64,000 nucleotides of DNA. Source: Sipunculus nudus. Taxonomy: Eukaryota; Annelida; Sipuncula; Golfingiida; Sipunculidae. This document shows, piece after piece, positions 48,210 through 59,100 of this stretch. The position numbers and the translations under genes were made by a program. The stretch spans positions 40,259,956 through 40,323,955 of the forward strand of contig CM049318.1 in assembly GCA_026874595.1 (NCBI GenBank). The letters run 5' to 3'. The notes under the pieces are model-generated. The model saw only the letters and a list, made by a program, of their open reading frames with translations, ran no database searches and was not told the DNA's origin. Each line of letters begins with the position of its first letter. Positions within the stretch are counted from its first letter, which is position 1.

Positions 48210-49094
48210 ATGAGTATGTATTTGCATTGAACATGCATATGCATAGTTTTGTCAATGAAAATGACCATTCATTTTGTCAATTCTGCTATCATTTAACCAG
48301 CATTTTATGTCAATTTCAAATGAGTTCTTTGATCTAGGCATTCAGTCTATTTGAATTATTTACAAATAACAAACATTAATTGAGTCCGAGGACTTAACCA
48401 TTGTAAACTCGATGACGGTGTATAATATTGATATTTTCTGCATTGATATGAATTATATGAGTCTGCTATAAAATAATACTATTATCATCATCATTATCAT
48501 CAACAATAAAAATAATAATAATATTAATAAATGATAATAATAGTAGTGATAATAAAAATTTGCGTGGAATACAAAAGTAACATAATTGAGTGAAATATTC
48601 ATGCAGATTGGAGAACTAAGATCAACTGCTGCCATCTGGGTGTGGTGCATTACACTACAACAACTTAAGACGTACCTGGAATATCCAGAAATAACCATAG
48701 CTTCTCATCATAACTAACTTTAGTAATGAATTTGCACGGCTATGATTGGATATAAATGAACTATTATAATATACGCCGTTCTCTGTATCACAACCGTAAA
48801 GAATTCCGGAACCTCCCGGCAACTGGCTGTAAAGGAGTTTTTTTTTTTAATCCAGGAGTGTTACTCACGAAGCGGCCTCATTCCATTTTTTTTATTCATT
48901 TCATTCGACATGAAATAGATTACTGGAATGGAATGTGGCCACTGCGTATCCATGCAGGTCAAGAAGTCGTTATGGACATACAAGATATACGTTATAAAAG
49001 CTTTTATTTGTCTCATTTTGCCGTAATTTATTTGAAAAAAAATATTTATGAAAATGAAAAAAAAAAGAACTTTATTCATGTTAACCTTTTATAC

Positions 49095-49159
<65 letters not shown>

Positions 49160-50702
49160 CCTAAGACCGTGATGTTTTATCAATTTATTTGGGTATAATG
49201 CCCCAGAGTTATTATAAATCAACAGGTGTGCTGTAATATACATTTTTAATCTAAATACCTTAATAAATTTCATTTATTTTTAGATTTTAACAATATCATT
49301 TAGTGAAGAAAAACATCTTGAAGGCATCAAATGCCATAATTCTTAAGTTTCAGAATGTGCACGTATTAGGGAGTCCCGGAGCATGAGTTGGTAAAATAAA
49401 AAGAAAAAAAAAGCCAGAAAACAATGCTTACTGTTCTCAAGAGACAGAACTGGGGTCTAAAGGGAACCCAAGCTTCATTTCCAAAAATAAGGAATAGAAG
49501 TTTTAAAAACATGATACAAATTAGTAAACACAGATAAAAACGGGTAACCTAGCAATGTATACCACATCAGTAATTAAACAAAGGTAACATTATTGTCCAT
49601 TGATCCTAAATTTCACAAAATAATTCATGATGACGAGGAGGCGTCGTCAGAGAGGGGGATTGGATGATTAAACGGTGCTTCAGCAGCTTACGTAAGAGGT
49701 TGACAATCCAGCCAAGCAACGATAGGGGAAACTCTTTACATGTCAGACACTAGGGCATCAGCATGAACGTTAATTTTTAATTAACGGACCGATTGTAATA
49801 ATCTCTCGTGGTGCCTCAGGTCGGCTGCTACAAACAATTCAGTATCACCTGTATTTTATTAACGGTAATTAAGTATAACTACAAAGCATGTATTGATATC
49901 AGCTATATACGGCTTAGCATAAAATTAATTAGCTGAATATAAGTCTACAGCACATTATAAATTGATACTCATTCATTTATGTCACAATAGCGCATGAAGG
50001 TGTGTTGTACATACAAATCATAATTAGCAGTCAATGGCAGTGAACAAAATGAATCTAAACACGTCATTTCATTTATTTCATCACAGGGATTTAATTACGT
50101 CTCAAAAACATATCTTATTTTCTTTACATTATATAGGCTCAACTGGGTCTTCTTTCGTCTATACATTTACCATTCCCCCACAGGACAATTTGACACACAG
50201 TGTTTTCTGAGAAAAGGTATAATCTTTGTTTTCGATTTTACAACAAAAAAAGGTACAATAAAAAATGTATGAGTAAGGAAAAATAAAATGGTTAAAGAAA
50301 TATGTACTTTAATATTGTCTATGTAATTTTTATAATGGAAAAATAGACATATTTTCATGTTTACATAAGGATATTATACATACAAATGTTTTCCCATATT
50401 TGTTTAAAAGCAAATATAGGAATGTCTAAAATCTATAAGAAAAGAAAATTTAACAAGTGGGGCCAATATAGGACCATGACACTCAGCTGAATTTGACACA
50501 CAGGTGATGAATGTAATAATTATTGATGTTATTATCTGATGAAAAATATTTGTAAAGGAATATTGAACAATGGGTGGAATGACTTCCTGAGTGATCAAAG
50601 GCATGGTTTTTTGTGTTCATATTCCTTAGAAAATAGGTAACAGCAGCTTTATATTTAAGGTTTCCATGAAGATTTTACCAGGAATCCCTATATGCTAATA
50701 TA
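48210..50702. other. Intergenic; (TA)n at 49098-49158, otherwise nothing recognised
   Basis: Also an (AAT/ATC)-rich stretch near 48480-48560. The frame at 48756-49172 has no recognised motif and ends in microsatellite. Confidence 0.45.
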
Positions 50703-51282
50703 GATGTTTTTACTTCAAACTGCTACGACTTGTGGCCATATACCTTAGAGGGTACTCAAATCATGTTCTTACACATAGCTCACAGAATCTAGGTCCCAGT
50801 GAGTTTATTTTGGATGTTCAAGGAGACGTTACAATGACCTCCCTTTGCATTAAGAGAGGCATTTCTTGATCCAGCAGTTCAGATTTGTGTCCTGTCTGAC
50901 TTTCTGGGTGACCAAAATGAGTTTTTTCCCTTCAGCTCACAGAATATAGGTCAGGGTGACTTAATTTCATATTTCCAAAGACATTTAACCAGGATGTTTT
51001 TACTTCAAACTGCTACGACTTGTGGCCATATACCTTAGAGGGTACTCAAATTATGTTCTTACACATAGCTCACAGAATCTAGGTCCCAGTGAGTTTATTT
51101 TGGATGTTCAAGGAGACGTTACAATGACCTCCCTTTGCATTAAGAGAGGCATTTCTTGATCCAGCAGTTCAGATTTGTGTCCTGTCTGACTTTCTGGGTG
51201 ACCAAAATGAGCTTTTTCCCTTCAGCTCACAGAATATAGGTCAGGGTGACTTAATTTCATATTTCCAAAGACATTTAACCAG
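50703..51282. repeat. Near-identical tandem duplication, 290-bp unit
   Basis: Copy 1 is 50703-50992 and copy 2 is 50993-51282. By eye they differ at only about two positions (C/T near 50761, T/C near 50924). Each begins GATGTTTTTACTTCAAACTG. A micro-duplication of ACATTTAACCAGG follows at 51270-51297. The text (TCACAGAATMTAGGTC, CAGTTCAGATTTGTGTCCTG) resembles a worn core of the pearl-like type. Confidence 0.9.
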
Positions 51283-51299
51283 GACATTTAACCAGGACT

Positions 51300-52185
51300 T
51301 TGCTTGGAAAGAATCATGGCAATCAAAGTATTAGTTAGGAGCCGTCCGTTTTTGTTAATATTTACAGGGTAGAACGAAGAGTTCTAAAGGGGGAGGGTGA
51401 TGGAAGGGTGTTTTACTTTGGTTGGGCTAAAATGTTGATATTTTGTAGAGCTGAACATTTTGAAATATTGTCTATCTTAATTCTCATATGTTCATATGGC
51501 ATGACCCATACTCTTATCACCAAGTCATATTTCAGCTTGTTGGCAATTAGCAAGCCCAGCATAGCTAGCATGTATGGCTGGCCTGAGGGTTCTGCACATG
51601 TGTATTGAACACTGCATGTGTTAAGGTCAGTTTATAAAGGGTGTACTCAGATCCGTTTGTGCAGGCAAGCGTCATTCAGCCGGATACTATAATTAGCACT
51701 AAAGAAACTGATAATCCCCACTTTGTTAGCTTATATACGCTATGGACTCTATAATTAATCAATATGATCATTGAATAAATACGAAGTTACAATTGTTTGG
51801 TACCAGAATGTATGATAAATTCAAGAAAATTTGCAAAATTTGATTTTTATCAATGACTGAATGACCTCATGTACGTTTCCCTTATATCATCTTACAAGGC
51901 AGTTGATTAAAGATCAAATTTTATTTGCAAACCATGCCGAATGCACACTTTCTGATGTCTTTTCATGTTTCTATAATATGTTTTAACACCGTATAATGAA
52001 TATAATAAATAATAAGTAACCTCTGATATTGGTGTAGACCTACAATATATTAAATTTACTTATCGTATGGTACCGCTATTTTGTCGTTTCTTGTACATGG
52101 CGTTATATCATTGGGGGGGGGGGGGGGGGGGTATAAAATAAAACTATTTGTTCTACCCCGTGAATGTTGACAAAAAATGGACGTT
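51300..52185. other. Intergenic; poly-G at 52113-52131
   Basis: A 19-G tract is the only notable feature. The frame at 51408-51608 has no motif. Confidence 0.45.
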
Positions 52186-52189
52186 ACCT

Positions 52190-52455
52190 TCTTGAGACAC
52201 TGGAGCTTTTGTATTAAATTTTTAATTATTCTGAGGGGCACAAACAGGCCCCCATAACTCGGAGAATATAGGTCACAGTGACCTAGCTTCAGGTGTCCAG
52301 GTAGATTTTTTATGGACTTCCTTAGGTGTTAAATTAGAAGATTCCAGATCCAGAAGTTACAATTTGTACCTTGTTAACGGATGGACTGACAGACGTAAGA
52401 CGGACAAAGAGTGATCGCTATAGCTCAGATAACTTTCAGTCAGCTGAGCTAGAAA
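52190..52455 (+). mobile_element. Pearl-like element, 3'-end fragment
   Basis: One core unit (CTGGAGCTTTTGTATTAAAT, CCCCATAACTCGGAGAATAT), then GATGGACTGACAGACGTAAG and AGAGTGATCGCTATAGCTCA, then the palindrome CTTTCAGTCAGCTGAGCTAG at 52432-52451. Confidence 0.7.
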
Positions 52456-52834
52456 CTTATTAATAGACAGAGAAAAATAGGGGAAAAGCACGCACGCATC
52501 CATTAGCAAAACGACAGAGAGGCCAACCGCGTGGTCGTAATGTATTTATGAAAAAAGAGTAAAAAGCAAATGGGTGGAGAGGTGCCTGTCAGATATATAT
52601 CAGACTCAATGTAGTTCAAACAATATGACAAAAATTTTTACTTTTAAATCAATGAATTTAAACACAAACAAAATCATCGCAACATAAGTAACTAACTTGT
52701 CAAACTGCACTTTGACCGGCCAAAATATGGGTCTCGTGAAGTGCAGACGTAATAAAACATACATGGGGTGAATGAGACATAAAAAAAACAAAGCCCAAAT
52801 GTTATGGCACAGCCCTCTCTTTGATTGTATTTTC

Positions 52835-52843
52835 TATATATAA
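52835..52843 (+). promoter_or_regulatory. Candidate TATA box of the SLC5 gene
   Basis: CTATATATAAGG at 52834-52845 lies about 137 bases before the start codon. That would place transcription start near 52865, after an in-frame TGA at 52861. Position and sequence fit a TATA box, but it is not otherwise supported. Confidence 0.45.
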
Positions 52844-52971
52844 GGGTCATCGAGATGACATGAAGTTACAGCTTTCAGCCATTAGCGGAATTCAGTAGTT
52901 CTGTTTGTGCGTATGTGTGGAGTGATATCGCAGCACGTATAGTTACAGATAGCACCAGGAGCATCAAAACC

Positions 52972-53112
52972 ATGACCACTCTTCACTGGGTTGACTGGGC
53001 GGTATTTGCCGCAGCTTTGGTGCTTTCGTCAGCTATTGGATTATATTATGCTTTCACAGGGGGGAAACAAAGAACAACCAAGGAATATCTTCACGGAAAC
53101 AGAAAACTCCAG
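52972..53112 (+). CDS. SLC5-like gene, coding exon 1
   Basis: 47 codons from ATG (context AAAACCATGACC, A at -3) to CTCCAG followed by GTAATA. It covers helix 1 (VFAAALVLSSAIGLYYAF) and the conserved GGKQRTTKEYLHGNRKL loop. It ends in phase 0. Confidence 0.92.
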
Positions 53113-56100
53113 GTAATATCTGTATCAGAATACATCTGATCACGTGCCCTTTTTTTTTTTAGCTCAGCTGACTGTCATCTGAGGTATAGGTATGGCGCTT
53201 TGTTCGTTGTCCGTCTGGCCGTCCGGCCGTCCGTTAGCAGGGAACAAATCGTAACCGCTGACCCTAGATGCCTGTAACAAGAAATCTATGGAGGTCCATA
53301 AAAATCTGCTTGTAAACCTGGAATTAGGTCACTGCGACCCATATCCTCCGAGATATGGGTCTTATAAGTACCCCCTAGAATAAAAAAAAAAAGATACAAA
53401 ACATCAATATTTTGATAATTAATGCATGGATTGTCATGAATCTTGCCTTGAATATTGACCATGACTGGTTTTGTCAGTTCCCGAAAAGTGATAATGCCAC
53501 CTGTATTTTTTTTGGTATTTTTACGAATATTTTTCTATTTTTTTACTATAAAATGACAACAATTATGTCAGTTTCTCAGCTGTGATTCCATCTAGTGTCC
53601 AAAATCCTGGTGTGTTTATTGGTCACTAGTGGATGCCCTATAGTAATCACCCTGTCTGTCTGTCCATCCACACAAATTTGTTTCCAGATGACATCTCCAA
53701 TTCGGATTGACATATGAATTTCAAACATTACTTACATATGGCCCACCACTAAAGGAAGAACCTGTATGATTTTTGGGCCATTAGGTCAAAGGTCAAGGTC
53801 ACAAGACTCATTTATTTACAAAGATTATGGCTGCATTTAAGCCAAGCTTTACATCCCAAACTCTCCATCTTGCACATTTAGCTGACTTGCCAGTATGTGG
53901 AGAACATAAATGAATTTGGGGTCACAAGGTAAAAGGTCAAGGTCACAGGGGCCATCTGTTCACAAATTAGTTTCAAGAGGATAATTCCAGTTTGGTTTGA
54001 CAAATTGGTTTCAAATTTAACTTATACATGGCTCACCACTAAAGTAAGAACTCTGTCGATCTTGAGGTCCAAAGGTCAAAGGTCAAGGTCACAGGACCTA
54101 TTTCTTTAAAAGGAATGTGTATGCAATTCAAGCCAAACTTTTCATCACAAACCTTCTATCTCAAAATATTATACTCACCTGCCAATAAGGGGAGATTCTT
54201 TTCGATTTGGGGCCATAGGGTCAAAAGTCAAGGTCACAGGGCCCATCCATTCACAAATTAGTTTATGGGTGGTAATTCTGCTTTCGATAGACAGATTAGC
54301 TTCAAACTTGATTTATTAATGACCCACCACTTAAATAAGAAACATTTTGATTTTCAGAGTCCAGAGGTCAAAGGTGAAGGTCATAGGAGCCACATCTTTA
54401 AATTGATTGTGGATGCACTGTAAATCAAATTTTCATCCTAAACTTATTATCTTTCACACATGACCTACTTGCCCAAAGTGGAAGAAATCTTCAGATTTTG
54501 AGGTTACCTGGTCAGAGGTCAAGGTCACTGGACCCACTTTTTTTAAAAAAGATTGTTACAATTATCTAAATACTGCAAGTTCAAAGATAATAAGTTCTCA
54601 GAGGTTTGGTCACAAGGTCATTTATTAAGGTCACAGGACCGTCATTCTGAAAAAAAAAAATCTAAAAAATATCCGTATAGACAAAGTCAGCAGAGCGTCG
54701 AGACCCCTGGGTCTATAGTTAAGAATGCCAGCTCTTTCAGTGTTAATAATAATGACAATAATAATAATAATATATAGTGTTTATATAGCGCCAATTCTCC
54801 GATGGTCGGACTCAGCGCAATTCACACACACACACACACACACACACATACCCACATACAATTTCATGGAAATCTACTCCCTGGGCCTGACCCAGAAAAA
54901 AAATGATGCATATTAATTACCGAAAGTTTGCCGAAAGAGATACGTTTTTAAATTAGTTTTAAATGATGCAAGAGTTGGAGATTTTCTAAGTGTAATTGGA
55001 AGTGAATTCCAAACTTTTGGGGCTATGAAACGGAAGGAACGTTCACCGATTTTTATATTACCCTTTGGTACTTTAAGAAGATTTCCGCCAGCCGAGCGAA
55101 GCGTACGCAAAGGCCGATAGGTTATTATTTTTTTAGTCAAATATGATGGAAGTGAGTTATCAAAACGGCGGTAAACAAACACAGCAATTTTGTATTGTAT
55201 GCGGTACTTGACGGGAAGCCAATGGAGCTGTTTGAGCAGCGGGGTGACGTGGTCGGTCTTACGCTTCTTAAGAATGAGAAACGCAGCATTATTCTGGACC
55301 ATCTGTAGCCGCGAGACTTGCTCTGCAGGTAACCCAGCAAGAACTGAAATACAGTAATACAGGCAAGATATTATTGTGGCACAAATGAGCCGACAGCACG
55401 CATTAATAGAGAGGAAACGCCGGATTGAAGCTATACGGCGGAACTCGAGAAAGGTCGCACAACATGTACTACTAATATATAATCATGCATTGAAAGATTG
55501 CGATCAATCTTAGCACCTAAATATACTTCACTGAATTTTGTGACCGTATTTCGAAGTGGGCATGACTGCCATAAATATATCGTGTTTATACTGATTTTTT
55601 TTGCGCCAGCCCTCTCGATACTGTTATTCAGTATCATATTGAGGCATGTCATGCCTAACCCTACGGGTTCAGTGTTGATATTGAGGCGTGGCATGCCAGC
55701 CCTCAAGATGCCGTGTTCATACTGAGGCGTTACATGCCAGCCTTTTCTGTGCCGTGTTTACATTGAGGTGTGGCATGCCATCACACACGATGCCATATTC
55801 ACATTGAGGCGATGCATGCCAGCCTTCCCTGTGCCGTGTTCATATATATTGAGGTGTGGCGTGCAAGCCCTCTCTATACGGTTTTCATTTTGAGGCGTGG
55901 CATGCCATCAATCACGATGCCGTGTTCACATGTAGGCGTTGCATGCCAGCCTTCCCTGTGCCGTGTTCACATGGAGGTGTGGCATGCTAGCCTCATGATG
56001 CGATGTTCATATTGTACAGACGAGTGGAAAGTAAAACATTGCCGGTTTAGTTTTCCGTAACCTGTCAGGTCTGCTTTCTTCCTGTTAGACGAGCTCACGC

Positions 56101-59100
56101 TGGTCAGACAGGCTTCCGCCGGTTAGACAACCTTCCGCCCATCGAACGGCTTCCGCCAGATCATCTATAAAAATGGGCGTTCGCTAATGTCTGGGTCAGA
56201 TCGTCTAGACAGCTCAACGTGTGCACATCGCCCAGACAGCTCGACGCAACACGTACATCGCGGCGAGACCACAGCCATAAGCGTCTGACATTCTCACTAA
56301 GTGCACCGAGATCTTCTGACCAGTCGGCTACATATTGTGTAAACTTTCTTCAGGTAATTCTTGGTACTCTGCGTCAGCTCTACGATATTTCTGGAATTAG
56401 TTAAAATTTTTTAATAATTCTGTTTAGCACGTTTATAGGCATTTAACTCCAATACAGGGAGTCATCCTTAGCGGGTTCTCTTACTTTTCTGATTTGTATT
56501 TAAATACTTTATTGTGGAATGATCATTCACCCTTCTTAAATGCTATAGTAATTGTAATCTTAAATTGTTGTTTTAATAAATAGTATTTAAGTTTACCTGA
56601 ATCTTTTATTAATTTCTTTCCAATAGTGTAGTATGTGAGCAAGTTGTGATTGATCAGCATGAACTTTGACTTCGGTATGACCTCTGACCTTTAAGGTCAC
56701 GGCTACGTTACAATATTGAGGCGTTGCCTGCCAGCCCTCACGATACCGTGTTCATATCGAGGCGCTGTCTACCAGCCTTCCCTGTGCCGTATTCATATTG
56801 AGGCGTGGCATACCCGCCCTCACGATGCCGTGTTCATATTAAGGCGTGGCATGCCAGCCTTCCCTGTGCGGTTTTCATATTCAGGCGTGGCATGCCCGCC
56901 CTCACGATGCCTTGTTCATATTGAGGCGTGGCATGCCAGCCTTCCGTGTGCCATGTTCACATTGAGGCGTTGCATACCAGCCCTCACGATGCCGTGTTCA
57001 TATAGAGGCGCTGCCTGCCAGCTTTACCTGTGCGGTTTTCATATTCAGGCGTGGCATGCCCGCCCTCACGATGCCGTGTTCATATTGAGGCATGGCATGC
57101 CAGCCTTCCCTGTGCCATGTTCACATGGAGGCGTTGCATGTCAGCCCTTACGATGCCGTGTTCATATCGAGGCGCAGCCTGCCAGCCTTCCCTGTGCGGT
57201 TTCATATTGAGGCGTGGCATGCCCGCCCTCACAATTCTGTGTTCACTTTGAGGCGTTGCATGCCATCCAACCCTGTATCGTTTTCATATTGAGGCCTGGC
57301 ATCCTGGCCTCTTCGATATCGTGTTCACATTGTCAAAATACTGTTGCGCTCTCGTCATAGCGTATGGATATGACTAACTACTCAAAGTATTTTCTAATAA
57401 ATTTTATTGGACAAAGAGTTAACCCCATTTTACATTGACATAAGCAAGTATTGCCAAAGTATCATATCAGTTATGGGTCTCCCATGATATCACTAGTTTA
57501 GTATAAGCTATAATAGATATTTTGCAAATGATGTTTCTCTTAGACCTATATCACTGGTCAGCGAAGGGGGTTATTTAAAGATAACGCTTTTGTGTTTTAC
57601 CTATTTTAAAAAGGCACGAGACATGCTCTTCCAACATTTTTATAGTTTATCAGGGAATGACTGTGGTGGCAATCACGCCAAGGCAATAGAACCACATGCA
57701 GGGAACTTTCCCAGCCTCCTGTTCGGCTATGCCAGTCCGCTCAATAGTCCTTTGGGCCAACTGGTCATCTTAAAATGCACGAATTACAGGCGGAACACAG
57801 ATGACTATGTTGTTAGCATTGTACCGAAGATTTTATCCGTTTCAAATCCATTGATAATTCTTTCGCTCGGGAGTCTTCTCAAGTGTGGCACCGAGACCGT
57901 TGAATGAACATTCGTTACTCTCACATGTTCGTCGTCATTAGCTCTAATTTAAAATGTTAACAGAATTTTTCATTTAAAATGTTGAAAATTCTAAGAAATC
58001 TAAATATAGAATCATTCAGTTATAGTCGCCTCCGCTAGGAGTGTGTGCGTCGTTTCCCGTCCGTGTATTTGTGTTTTTGTTCATAACACAACTCGCGCAA
58101 TCATGAACGGATTCTTATGAAATTTTAAGGACTTTATGGGAATGGGCCAATGAAGAATCGATTAGGTTTTGGTGTGTATACCGGGACATAATCTGGATCT
58201 TGGAACGTCATCAAGTAAAATTCACAAATGTAAAGGTAATTATGCACGAATAACCCTGGGAATATGGGCCGAATAAGTGAATAGTTAAGGCTTGCATTCA
58301 TTAGAATGCAGATTTCTAGTTTTATTATATTTTGGTCATTGTGCTCTTGGTAATGATTTTGCAAAATTCTGTTGGAAAGCGTTTTGTTGGACTAGATCTT
58401 TATATATGAAATGTATGTATGTATGTATGTATTATTGTAGTTATGTATGTATGTTTGTATGTATCTATGTATGGATGTATGTATGTATTATCATTATTAT
58501 TGTTAGCAGTAGTATTAGTACATGTGTGATAGTAGTAGTAGTAGTCGTATATCACGTACCATTCACTCTGCAGGTTTCATACATTATGCCTTCTTTTAAA
58601 TAAAAATAAAAATAGTTGTCTTATATAACTGTTGCTGGTTTTCCTTTGACACTGTAGGTCCTGCCCGTGGCTCTGTCTACCTTCATGACGGTAATGTCGG
58701 CCATCATGGTGTTAGGTACAACAGCCGAAATGTACACCCACGGAACTCAGAACTTGATCAACAATGTTGGTCATGTCATAGGATACGTGTTGACGGCTTT
58801 TATCTTTGTTCCTTTGTTCTACCCACTCAAGTTGACCAGTGTCTACCAGGTAGGTAATTAAGATACAACTATTATTATTACTACTACTACAACTACTACT
58901 ACTAATAATAATAATAAAAATAATAATCTATATTTAAGTGTTTACTCATAAAACAATAATTGATCTTATAGGAAAACTTAATGTCATTCGCTGAACAGAT
59001 ACCGCGCAAATAAAATATAAATTAAATATATACTCAACCTTTCAACCTAATTGACTCGAACTTAAGTTCAAGAATGTTTTGCACGAATTGTTGATATAAC

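Noticed and set aside
52913-52971. Upstream start for the SLC5-like protein
   Set aside because: The frame is open from 52864, but its only upstream near-start is GTG; the ATG at 52913 is out of frame, and 52972 has a good context.
55770-57292. Open frames with repeating FILRRGMPA/CSYRGVACQ text
   Set aside because: Produced by the 41-bp satellite; they have no start context, splice signals or domain.
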